Assembly (NCBI GenBank): GCA_914767715.1
Contig: OU612074.1
Span: 11,008,062-11,072,061, forward strand
Length of the DNA stretch: 64,000 nt
Reading direction: 5' to 3'
Source of the DNA: Membranipora membranacea
Taxonomy: Eukaryota; Bryozoa; Gymnolaemata; Cheilostomatida; Membraniporidae
Made by a program: the position numbers and the translations under genes. Position 1 is the stretch's first letter. Every line of letters starts with the position of its first letter. The notes under the pieces are model-generated. The model was not told where the DNA came from and ran no database searches. It saw nothing but the letters and a program-made list of their open reading frames with translations. Positions 47,801 to 59,388 of this stretch are shown one piece after another.

Positions 47801-50800
47801 TAGAAATGGCTATATTTAATTACTGATAAGGTCATTTCAGAGTTTGAGCAATAGAGAAATTTTTAGGCATTTCAAGTTGCAGCTCACTTGAAAATGTCAT
47901 GTGTATTTGGGGAGTTAGGAACAACAATACCAAATTATTGAGGTATGTAGATGGACTAGGTGGGAAGGTGTCTGCAAATGTAGATCAACACATCAGAAAT
48001 ACCTTGGTAGTAAAACTCACAGTATGAGATATTTATGAACACCTACCAATGCAGAGTTTATGCTTCAGGTTACCATCCTCACCCTCACATAGCAGGTGGT
48101 ACTGTCTCAGACAGAAGAGTAAGTCTTCTTTCACGTTCTCATTTTTCATAAAAACTCCTAGATTCACCTGTCATGATGAGAAAATCAGACTATGATCTTA
48201 ACATTGCAGATGTCAAATACTCTCTCGCTCTCTCTCTCTCTCTCTGATTTTCAATTGTTTCATCTTGGAGGTTAGTAAGGTGGGTGATAATGAACAAAAC
48301 AGCGGACAATACAGAATCCTGTCATTCTCAAAGTTGTAGTAAAGTAATGATAAGATAAGATGAACATGACTTACATGATTTGTTTTTTGAGCCATTTGAG
48401 GGGTGTATTGATGGGTGTCATCTGGAAGTTGAAGTTCTATACACTTCAGGGCAGGAATCTTAGACCACACCTCAAGCACCATCCTGACCATCATTTTTTG
48501 GAGTTTTACATCATCAGCTGCAGTTGGAAACACATCTGCAGGTGAGATATTTTCCACTGGAATTTCCTGCCGTAGTCTGTAGATGGGGTCCGTCTTGATT
48601 CGCTCCTCAACAGCAATAGCTTGAACCATGTGATGCATTGTGTTGCTTACATCAGCTTTCTCCCGACGTGGCCTGGTCATGATGTCTACATTGTCGAGTA
48701 CAATCCCATAGTTTGCCAGTTCGGAGTCCCACTTGTTCAGCACAACATCGTATCGCTTTGCTAGCTGCTTTAGCTTTCCACTGACAGTCTGGTGAACTAC
48801 AGCATCACCCAGCCTCGCCATCCGGTCAAGACCAACATCTGTGATTCCACAGTTGGAGATCATCAAGCCATAGTATTCCTTCAGAGCAGTTAGTCGCTTG
48901 CTGTATACCCCGAGACACTTTCCAATCACAGTTGTTATCCGTGGGGTGTGATCTTGAAGGATTTTCTTGCTGGCCTTCTCTTGATTCTTCCGTATACATG
49001 CAGCCGAGACTACACTAGTAAGTGTAGGGACAAACTCTTGGAACTCGTCCCAACATTTCTGAAAAGATTGTACATTAAATGTTTATCTGTACAAAAAAAC
49101 TGGGCATGACGTGACTCAGAAGAGAAGGACACATAGCCACAATTTTCGCACTTGTAGTTTTAAGAAGGAATTAATCATATAACTTCAGTCTGTTGTGACA
49201 TCCGCTAGTAGTCAAGCTAATGAAGCTTTAGCATCAAGCATACTGGCCTGCAGAGTAGTGGACATTTAAACACTATAAGTCCCGAAACTCTAATGTATCG
49301 TGAGCATACCTGTAGACTGAACTTCTCAAGTGCAGGAGCAGATGAGTCAATCAGCTGACTATCAGTCTTCTTTGAGTAGCTCATTACCTCTGCCTTGATT
49401 ACATTGCAGGTATACTCAATAGCGTCAGTATCTAGGTTGCTGTTTCCTTTCACCACCTTTCTCAGGTCTGTCGACTTTTTTCTTAGCTCTCTGATCATGA
49501 AAGCCTCCTCTAAGGGTACATCCTAGGTAATAAAAATCATGGTTCAACAGATGCATTACGGATGATGGTATGATCTCTACAGCATATATTCCTAACATCT
49601 GCCAAGCTAGGATTAATTTTAATATTAATGGCGTTACACCCAAACTGAAACGCTGTGTTATACATTTAGTTATGACCATTAGCGTATGAGTACATGGTTA
49701 AGAATTGACTTGATCATGGTAAATACCTAGCTTGCATATCCACAACAAAATAATGTTATTTTCACAGCAAAGTGTATTCAGAACTAGAATTGTGTGTACA
49801 ACAAGAATGGAATTGCAAAATTAAACGCTAGTTAGCAGCACCATGGTGAAGACCCCCCTTCCCCTCTATAGCCAACATTACATTACATTAAATAAGGTAC
49901 ATTAATTACATTACAAAAATAACATTCCATGCATTTATCTAAGACGATAACAAATAATAGCAGGTATACCTCCTAAACTGAAAATGAATAGCAAAGTATT
50001 GTCCCAACTCACCATGGCATATTTTCCGTCTTTCAGTATAACTTGGTTTGACTTTGCCGGTGTGGATGAGGTACTAGTGATACTAAAAGTCTTCTGTTTT
50101 GAAAGCTCTGGTGTTGGTGTTGGTATTGGTGTTGGTATTGCGGATTGAGGTTGTGTTAGAAAAAATGAGCTCAAACGCGCTGTTGGCACAGTGATTGGCT
50201 TTTTTGGCTCAGCGATCGGCTTCTTTGGCTCAGCGATCGGCTTCTTTGGCTCAGCGATCGGCTTCTTTGGCTCAGTTTTGACTTTGGAATATGTCGGTGA
50301 TCGTTTAAGTCTACCTGATACGACATTCCCGCCAAATGATTGTAATTCATCATGTTTATAGCGTATTGGGATCCTGCTTGGGCGTGGTGACCCTCTACTA
50401 GGCGGCGATGTCTGCGATTTTCTGTATTTTGTCTCCGATGATGAGGGAACTGCTCTGTTTGTAGTATCTTCTGAGCCACTCAACAAACGTTTCCTTACAC
50501 TCAAACTTGGAATTCTGCTTGGGCGTGGTGACCCTCTACTAGGCGGCGATGTCTGTGCTGTTGATGACTGTCCAGCAGCCGATGTTGTGGTACCCACCTC
50601 TTTGAGGTTCACGTACATATCTTTCCTAATAAATATAGAAGATTTCCTGTGATATAAGTACACCCAGAAGGTATGAATTGTTATAAGCTCTCATAACAGT
50701 GCATTTACACAAGTGATTAATGTTTAGTTTTCTGGGGTCAAATCTTAGCTAGATTACAAAATAAAGTCTTAACCAAACAACAAACAGCAGGATTAGCAAT

Positions 50801-52108
50801 AGCGAAAATTTAGACACCATGGTTCAGTAACCAAATCAGAGTCTACATACTAGCCATCTATTTTTTTTTCCCAAGACCAGTGATAGTGACAGCATTTTCA
50901 ATCTTCAACAGTGAAAATATGATTTGCAGCCAGAAATCAACCTAGTATTTGATCAGTGAAATCATAGGCTTATCAAACAAAAGGCTATGAAGTAACGAAT
51001 TTTGTATCTGTATGAATGGACAGTCGATCATCAACTCTATTCAACAGTAGGGATCATGTAACTTAGCAGTGAATTTCATTATTGACAATAATCAAAGGGT
51101 GTCAACAAACCATCCCTCATTTAGCAAAAATTGAACTGAGGCCACATTTACTCAAAGTTTATTAGCCTCTAATTTTTCTCTTGGTGTAAGTCAGCAAGAG
51201 CTCCACTGTTTTTTTACCATAAAACTCAGTCTGTGATCTCCCTCAGAACAAACACATGATTGATGTACAGGCAGCTGATTAAGGTGCCTTCTTGTGGATA
51301 AAAGTAGAATATTTATGTCATGCTAAATTCGATCAGGGAGGATTCTCCCTGCTCCAATCGATAAGCACCTTGATTGTATGATGAGATAGATCATAACAAA
51401 CAAAATCCACAGCCAGCCCTTAATGGTGTTTGGGATGGCAATCGCAGTCGTAGGTCAGATATCTAGATTGACTGCTTCATTCTTTTAGTAATCTGCTTGT
51501 AAACTTTCACCTAAGACACTCCTTCAAAACCCAGTCAATTCAATTTTTAAAACCCAAAATTGCTCTCTAGGCTTTAGCTTCACACATTGACTTGAAGCCC
51601 TCGGTGTTCAGCATAGCTGCACAGGATTGTAAATGGTAGATGGCAGGGTCACAATTGAAAGCTAGAAATCCCCCCTGTCACAACCTGAAACCAATTGAGT
51701 GACTGCCAACTATTTTGCTAATGGATCACTTCTAAGGAAAATTGAAACCATTAGATGGTAAACAGTCGATATCTATTTAGCCCTACAGAACGTTATAGGC
51801 TACGTAATTTTAAATTTTCCATGAGTAGGTCAATTGCAGCAAAAATAAAGGAAGGAAAGATTGACAGTCAGCGATGACAATAATTGCATGGTCAAAAGAA
51901 CTTACATTTTAACTCCGCTCTTGTGCATGTTTTTCCCAAATGCCTTGGAAATAGCCCTCCCTATCAACGAGGCAGTAGCTCTTATATCAAACTCTGTCCT
52001 TATCACCTCCTTCACCCTGGCCTTAGTTGTGTTGATCCCCTTGAATCGTGTGAATCTTGATCTTAAGAAGTCCTGTATAATAAAAAAATCACTCGTCAAC
52101 AGCAACAT
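44895..52108 (-). CDS. DUF6589-family protein with C2H2 zinc finger
   Basis: Exons 52108-51906 (ATG assumed), 50646-50013, 49522-49310, 49058-48375, 48167-48047, 47762-47608, 47394-47253, 46976-46832, 46593-46384, 45976-45805 and 45293-44895 give 1025 codons in phase. N-terminal basic helical domain (INTTKARVKEVI, LIGRAISKAFGK), probably DNA-binding; then a Ser/Pro linker with two RGSPRPSRIP and four EPKKPI repeats. The core has DUF6589 hallmarks: LDNVDI (471-476), MHHMVQA, ERGLQAINSQ, GTLSHAKDLLNARN, NGEKVIHLYK, LMWNRFFN, NIPLDLALEHENRAFK. DUF6589 proteins are multicopy in fungi and invertebrates and are suspected to be transposon-derived; the activity is not established. A C2H2 finger (CPACGKKF, then H-x4-H) sits inside the core. 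The acceptor before 45976 reads GG, not AG, so that splice may be lost. Confidence 0.72.
48220..48246. repeat. (CT)n microsatellite
   Basis: TCTC units with one interruption, in an intron of the DUF6589 gene just upstream (coding sense downstream) of exon 48375-49058. Confidence 0.85.
50192..50280 (-). repeat. 24-bp in-frame coding repeat
   Basis: Four copies of an eight-residue unit (EPKKPIA) in the linker of the DUF6589 protein, near-identical at DNA level (GGCTCAGCGATCGGCTTCTT). They add Lys/Pro charge and keep frame. Confidence 0.85.
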
Positions 52109-53325
52109 ATACGCGGTTGATACCAGAACACTTATACCAAGTCATTGCTTATACAACTTAAATTGTATTAGTTGCATTGGAAGATTTCAAAATTTGGGAT
52201 TGGTAAAATTCTCTATTGAAGAGTACATAGGACCAGTGGAAATGAAGGACAACACAATGTAATTAAAAGTAAACAATGAGTTGACTGGATGAAAAGGAAT
52301 AGTTTATTAGACCATCATAACACAGGAAACATGAAAATCACCATCCTACTCAGATTTACTGGGCACAACACAATATGGCTATTCTTATAGAACAACCTTC
52401 GTATTATATTTTGCATCCCTGAAGCGTAGAGCGTATCCAATTGAGTGATTTGAATGCGGATGCTAGTCCAGTGGCTAACTTATGTTGGTACCAGCATAGC
52501 CTACAGATTATTCCCTAAGTTGTGTTGTGACCCTAGTAGCCCTATGGCATGAGGCTGCTTACCGACATATCTTGTACTTTCTGATGTTTAAAGTGAGGGC
52601 TGTACTCTACTGAGCATAGGTCAGTGCTGCGGGGCAGAAAACCTGAAATTCAAAATTGTTTGAGGTTGTTTAAGTTGTAGCATGCATTGCTGGATATCGT
52701 GTATGTATCGGATCAAGAAGTTTGGCAACGAATCATTTTATTTTTTTTACAGCCTTTTGGTTGTATATCAAACATGCCTCATGGTTTTGCTGGCGACCTG
52801 ACCTGATGCCACAAATTTAAACAATTTGTCAAACTTTTAATTGATACTGATAAGACACTTGACAACTTACACCAGCAGGTTGTTGCATAACCACACAGGA
52901 GATAATAATAATTCGATAATTCATGAATAGGCTAATTAAATTTGCAGTTCAAGAAAACATCCCAATACAATGTAAACCTTTTTTTGTTCCTCTACAGCCT
53001 GATAATGGATGACTGATAAGCCGAATGCCAACTTAAACCAAGCCAGGCTGCTTGATTATTATCGTTTTTACAAGGCAACTGTTAAATGACATAAAAATGA
53101 AATCTAGTCAGCGGGCAGACCATGCATTTGGAGTTCAAGAATTCATCTCTTTGTGATACAAAGTACTAATTGGTCAAGCCCTCCCCAACTTGCACAAACA
53201 CTATCATGAAGGACTCTGCAGTTGTGCAAAACCTTGGTTGCCCTTTAAACTAAACTCTAGCTAACAACTCCTCTCCTAGGGTAGTCATAAACAATGAGCA
53301 ATAACAGAAGTTCAGTGTAACTTAC

Positions 53326-53420
53326 AATAACAAAGGTATATGAGCTTATGGTTAGTACATGGTGGAGAAGATATTGTACCTCTCCCATCTCATCCCAGTA
53401 CAGAACATCAATGAATAGAT
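53326..53420 (-). pseudogene. Orphan exon resembling a Roc GTPase segment
   Basis: A 95-base open stretch between a good acceptor (TATTTCAG) and donor (GTAAGT) on the minus strand encodes DVLYWDEMGEVQYLLHHVLT then an SSYTFVI end. This resembles the W-D-x-x-G-x-x-x-Y-x-x-x-H-x-x-x-L-T switch region of ROCO proteins. No neighbouring exon was found, and the duplicated LTR locus begins 18 bases away, so it may be the cut end of another gene or a chance match. Confidence 0.25.
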
Positions 53421-53437
53421 CTGAAATATAGAGTGTA

Positions 53438-53962
53438 TGATGATTTCATTAAATTTGAGCACTATATACAAAGTGAAACCTTAGTTTGAGATGATCATTG
53501 AGCTGTACATGGATTGGACATCTATTTGGGTGTGCTAGCTTTAAAACCCTAAGCTTGCTATTTATTCTCAACTTATTAAACAAAGCATCTTCTTTGTTTA
53601 ACATCTAATATACAACTAACCAAAAGGATGCAGACGAATGATTTTAATAGGCCAATAAAAAGAGCATTTACAATAATGAAATAGAAATCAAGTAATAAAT
53701 AACATAAAAGACTTTCACTTTACAAAGTGAAACTACTAAAGAATAATAACAAAACTGTAAAACATAACAATCATGAGTGTATGAGTCAGTGTTGATGATA
53801 AAACCATTCTGAGATAACAATATTAAAGCATATCATGTGATTAAGTCAATGAGGAAGTTCAGACATTACACAGTTGTGCTTTTGTCGTTGTGAGTAGTTC
53901 AAGCCTTGAGTTGCATTTACAGCCATGGCAGACCTGGCAGATGATGACCTTATCATCTGTTC
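53438..53962 (+). repeat. LTR insertion locus, second copy (pairs with 29723-29783 plus 39548-40016)
   Basis: 53438-53498 matches the left flank of the full gypsy element (GCACTATATACAAAGTGAAA and GAGATGATCAT) and 53770-53962 matches its right flank. The junctions with the LTR and the ATCAT duplication are the same. So this is a copy of the same insertion locus carrying only one LTR. Confidence 0.92.
53499..53769 (-). mobile_element. Solo LTR of the gypsy family
   Basis: 271-bp LTR with ATCAT on both sides (53494-53498, 53770-53774). No internal gypsy sequence remains, as expected from LTR-LTR recombination. It lies about 156 bases upstream of the Mab-21 ATG and could affect its promoter (inference). 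Confidence 0.93.
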
Positions 53963-56900
53963 CCAAGGAAAGTCTCTACGATTTAAAACTAGAAATATGC
54001 CAGCATACCCTGTGAATCAACTTGATGAGCGAAATGCCAACATCTTGTCTGCAGAGCTTCTCCGGAGTACAGAAAGATTCAACGCAGAAGAAATAGTCAG
54101 AGTTTATATTGATGTTGGAAGAAAACTCAACTCAGGTAATTAAGAATTGTTTGATGTTTTCTTATCCATGACTTGGTTTCAAACGAAATTTGCAAAGAGA
54201 GACAAATGATGAGATGAAACAGTCGGTTAGTCACAACACTGAATATTTACTGTTCCAGCAGCTTTGGTTAAAAACCCAGTTGCTATTATCTGGCCTTGAA
54301 TATTACTACTCTACAGTATTACAACCCTAAATCAATCTTAATTTGGATTGTCTTAATTTTTTTGTTGCAGGCCTTGAATGGTTTTCTGGAGCTTTCTTAT
54401 AGATTATCAGAACTTTCATCGAAGCTCCCAACAATAACCAATCATTTCAACAACAGAGCACTGGCCCTGGTTCTATTGATAATGCTAGCCTTAGGAACAG
54501 CTTCAATAGCTCTATTAGGGGTCTTTCTGACTCAGTCCCCTCCTTTGATCATCGTAAGTACAAAACATAACAATGGTGGATGTATATCAACTAAGTTAAA
54601 GAGAGCTCTGATGCATCGCCAACAAACATCAGTTTTGTAATGAAATAAAAGTGTTGTTAAACATTCGTAGACAAAGAGGGAGGGATGATAATTTTGTTCC
54701 ATCACCGATCACCATTACAAGATCACAAAATCAATGACACATTGTACCACATGAAGTTTTATGTGAACAGCAGATGCAATTCACAAACTTTTTTATTTGT
54801 GTTCCTTGAAAACTCATTGTCAAAGCTGCCATGCCTTCAATTTACCCTGAACACATCATACGAAATAACTAGCAAAACAAGCTAAACGTCTGTAGGGGAA
54901 TAACACAGAACATAAAGTAGGAGGTGGCTCAGTTGGTTAAAGCGCCGGATTTCAACATGCAAGTGTTGAAGGTTGTGGGTTCGAATCCCAAAGCAGTCCA
55001 TCTTCTACTGGGGATTAGTTGACCCCCAGGTGTGCTTCGACCTGCCTGCAAACAGAAAGCAAATCGGCTCAGGTATTGCGGCCCTGCCAAAAAGGCATCA
55101 ATCCCTCGCCGCCCATGCCTTGGGATGGGCGAGTGATAAGACACCTGATTTTAATCAACCTTTAATCAAAGGGCCCCTTGCATCTCAAACACCTAATTGA
55201 ACAAACTTCAGGAAACTATAACATATATATCACACAAATCTTTTTCTGTAGGAAGCTTGATACACTTTGATCCCTGCATTTGTGCCAGCCTTCATGTATG
55301 TCATATTTTGTATAATATGGCAATGTTTGCCAAACTGCTCTGGAAGATTGAGGCTCACACCATTATTGAGTAAAACTACGCCATTTATGAAACTCTGTGA
55401 GATATCACAAGAAGATTTTCAGTACCTTTTTCACGAGGTGAGTTTACAGGATGTGGGCGTTGGGTAGACTCTGTGAGTATATCCTAATGGTTCAATTTTC
55501 CAGGACTTTTCACACCTATAGGTACAAGTTTCATACCTTTGTGACCATCTTTGGAGGACAAATTACTATATTAGAAGCTGGATATTCAGTGTATTCATAT
55601 GGTGGTGTCTCCTCAAATTGGTGTTTTCAGCTCACGATACCTTTAGTACCATTGACCCTCCATGATCATCTACCAGTAGCTTTATTGTGTCTTCATACTA
55701 GCCAGAAGAATTTCCACTCTTCCTGTTGAGATCATATTAATTTCATGGTTTTCACAATTACTCACTTTAACATGCTAAACAAACATAGTTCTTCAGTCTA
55801 ACATCCAGTCTCCCTTTTCCAATGGTCACATTCCCCCTCTGTCCATCTTTAGGATGATCATGGCAGCTGTGATTACAAATTGGTAGGAAGTTCAGGTGAT
55901 GGATTCGGTTTTAACGCATCTGAAGGAAGCAATAAGTTACCCTTTAGTGAACGAGCGATTATAAACCAAGATATAGATATCAATGTATTTCTGAATACTC
56001 TAAAACTTGAGAGGATTCATCTGTTACCAATTCCTGGTGCTAACGGCTTCGTCTGGATAGCTATATCTGGTGATGAAGTAAGTGCTAAACAGTTTTTCAC
56101 ATCAGTTGTATAATACTGATTATATATACTAATCATTTGATATGCCTAGTACCAGTTGCAGATTCAATATCTGAGTCAATTAATTGCAAGTTACTCCATC
56201 ATAAAATACAAACTATTTTCGAATAAAATCCAATTCACCTTGTATTTGTAACTAAAAGCTGCAAGAGCAAATTTTTGAAGTTGAGCTCACTAGAAAGAGC
56301 AATTATAGGTATCCACGCATGGCCTGTTTGCATTGAGATTAAGAGTGGTGATTCCTGTGTGTTGTGTTAGTCAAAAATCTTCGAATCCGAAGTAAGAAAT
56401 CTCACTGGTAATATCAATAATGACTTCATAGTTAACAACACACACTAGTATATCTGCAATGGATCAAATCAGTTGAGTTTAATGAATCCTTATGTATATA
56501 TTCTCATATGCTCATTTTACTATTTCACAGTGGCGAAATATCATTGATCCTGTACTCAAAGGCTGCTTTGTCCAGCAGTCAAATGCCGACACTTTCTTTC
56601 TGTCAGGTCGATTTGTTAACCAGAGTCTCTATCAATTCTTTGAACTCCCGGAAGGTGCGCAATCTACCAGAGTCGTGAAACACTTTCCTGCTTTAACACT
56701 TCAGAGAAGTGTTTTGGGACCTAATGGGTATCAGATATTTGAGGTGAGTAGGGGCTTTGTTAAATTTGAGGTGCTCGACGACCGACTCAGGGAGTTTTGG
56801 CTGTTTTCAGTAGGCTTCTATTCAGGCGCTGAATTTCTCCTAAGACAAGTTTTGGTTGTCTTACATAACAAGTATTGATTTCTCTCCTGGTTAAGGTTGA

Positions 56901-59388
56901 CTATGCATTTGCTCTACGATGTCCACACTGGCCAGAAGAAGCAGCTGAATGGATAACCAGAGAAAGAGCTGGATTGGATAAAACTACTGTTGAAAACATC
57001 GCATCAAGAGGATGCTATCTAGTGTACAAACCATGTGGTAATCACAATTTCAAGACTATATATTCATCTTTATTCCTTGTATGACAAAGAAGATTGTCAA
57101 AAAAGTTTGTTAAAAAAGTTTGAAACTTCTGCATGTGGTGGCTAACATATTGATGCTTTCCTTATCAAAGTTCTTGTAAATCACGACAAGGACACTTTTC
57201 TATCTTGCTGAACTATTTGTTTAGATGCTCAAATAATTGAACATGGTCATGACTTTGACTGGAGATGCACATTTTCATCGGCTGAGGCAGACTTATTCCA
57301 CTACCACAGTGATAAGAAAGCCCTGAAACTGGCTTTTGTAATCCTCAAGTTCCTTATTAAGAGCTCAGTGGGGCATCGCCATGGCCTGGCTACTTTCCCG
57401 CACTTCCATCAGGTATGCTGATTTATTTGCGGAGCCTATAGTCCTCCAGAAATACAGCTTAGGCCTTAAAAGGTAAATTAGCTGTTTAATGTTAGTAACC
57501 ATTTTACTAATTTAGATCAAAAAGGTGTATTCTTGAATTATTAGATTCTTTATATTACTTCTAATCCGAGAAGATATGTGTACACCATTAAGAACCAAAG
57601 AATGTTCTTTTCTTTGTTAGTCTATTGTTATCTCAAAATTTATCAATTCAGCAATTCAAATACTTGTCACACAGATACCAATTATTGTTGTTGCAAATTT
57701 TTCATATGAATTTTACCTTTGGCTAGCAGTGTGCTCAATTTCTTTTTCAGAGTTTGTGTCACTTATGAGGCGGCGAGAAACTCCTGTTTTGAGAACATAT
57801 CACCTAAAGACACTCTTCCTATGGTTGGCTGAAGAGGTATGCTTAGCTTAGCTTAGTCACTGATTACTTACAATTACCATTCAAAACACTCAGGTTGTGT
57901 GTCTGTTGGGACTTAAGACACTGTCAAATCAGACCATCACACCTCAGAGATTTACAATTTACTTTTCGTTCATATCATGAAATGGTTCAGACAAGACTTT
58001 ACAACTAATAAATCCCGAAGCAGTGGTTACCTAAAGCGATGTGTTGTGCCGCTGTATTGTGAACAAGCTATAAAGGATTATTCATCTTATTTTAAGTTTG
58101 GTAACATTTTGGAAAACAAAAATATGATCTGATGGATGAATTTAAAGAGCTGATAGTTTCCGAAGTGTAATAACAGGACTGATAAATGGATGGACTACGG
58201 TTGCGGCCAAAGTTTTGCATGAATCGTATCTTTCATCATACTCAACGTGCGACAATTAAGTCTCACTTTTTTCCCCAGGATACAGAATTAGATTACTACA
58301 GGGTTGAAGGAAACAAGGATTTGGGAGATGTATTTCTTAAGTTATTAAACAGATATATTGAATGCCTAGAAACCAATCAACTAACAAGTTACTTTGTAAG
58401 GTTGGTGATCTATATTGAGTACAGCATTATTTGTGAAACAGTGTTTAGTGTCTTGTCTTGTCTGGTGATAAGCCCCTTGCTACCCAGGCTTGGACTTTTC
58501 CTGCAGTCCCTCTTGTCTGATAGTCCCAACAATCCACAATATCCTCAGGTATTGCAAGGATCAGAACTTTTCGGCAACAGAAACTCTTCTTTTGTAATGA
58601 AAATTATGAAAATCATGAAAAGCAAAACGATGGAGTATATTATACCAAGTATCATTTAAATAAATTCATAACTGACATGATTGAAATGGTTAATTTATTA
58701 AAAAAATGTTCCATTTCACCAATTTTGTTCCAATGCTCAAAAACATTCAACTCTTTTGCTCTGCTAGACCTCTTAAAGCTTACCAAAAGCTTTAATATTG
58801 CCTCAACTGGGTATTTGTGGCAAGCATTTGATCATCACTTCACGTTCGATGTGTTGGCTCTGTTTGACTCATAAGCTAATTACATCGTAGTCTCACATCT
58901 ATGAGAGTGTTGATCTAGAGATTGAAATCAGTTTTGTCTTTCAAACAGGAGTCGGAACCTGCTTAGCGATAGATTTACAGATGCACAACTTAAACACGGC
59001 GTTGAGGTGTTGAAGTCTCTCCGAAAGAGACCTGATCTTTGTGTAAAGGAGTTCGAGACAAGCTTCATAAACAACGGAAAGAAAGCATATTATCTGATCA
59101 TTAGTTTAGGTAGGTATTTACAAGAAGACAGATACTAACAGTTTGTAAAAATAATGTGTATAATAAACAAAAAATCTAAATTGTTTTGATAAGCGTTATT
59201 TATGATCTAGATGGGCAACATGGCTTTATCAGAGATGTGATCCTGTTAATCATGGTTAAAATTGTTCAGCGATCATTGATTAATTAAATCATTTAATAAT
59301 CATATTTATATCTGCAGTATCGTTTCCGGTTTGCTATGCCATTGGTTATTACATGGGAGGCGTAATTGCCAAGCTTTTCGGATTTTGA
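53925..59388 (+). CDS. Mab-21 / cGAS-like nucleotidyltransferase-fold protein with C-terminal hydrophobic segment
   Basis: Exons 53925-54135, 55289-55437, 55853-56077, 56531-56743, 56896-57037, 57225-57412, 57753-57836, 58279-58400, 58949-59109 and 59318-59388 join to 521 codons. Exon 2 is the least sure; another open stretch at ~54410-54555 encodes a hydrophobic run and may be an alternative exon. The nucleotidyltransferase core shows LVGSSGDGFGF (GS motif, ~131) and DIDINV (metal-binding Asp pair, 160-162). The Mab-21 C-lobe shows ALRCPHWPEEAAEWI, FDWRCTFSSAEADLF and YHLKTLFLW. The family includes cGAS-like receptors that make cyclic dinucleotides on nucleic-acid binding, and inactive members such as ITPRIP. 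No cGAS-type zinc thumb was seen. Hydrophobic segments at ~71-85 (FMYVIFCIIW) and the C-terminus (VCYAIGYYMGGVIAKLFGF) suggest membrane attachment, more ITPRIP-like. Its exon 1 is duplicated, broken, at 39978-40016. Confidence 0.78.
54920..55160 (+). repeat. tRNA-derived SINE (same family as 26554-26790)
   Basis: Head GGAGGTGGCTCAGTTGGTTA (A box) with B box GGTTCGAATCC, body with CGACCTGCCTG and TCGCCGCCCATGCC, tail ACCTGATTTTAATCAACC. It lies in the first intron of the Mab-21 gene, sense orientation. Confidence 0.87.

Noticed and set aside
54929-55200. Open frames on both strands around 55 kb
   Set aside because: Both fall in the SINE; their codons are the tRNA-like head and SINE body.
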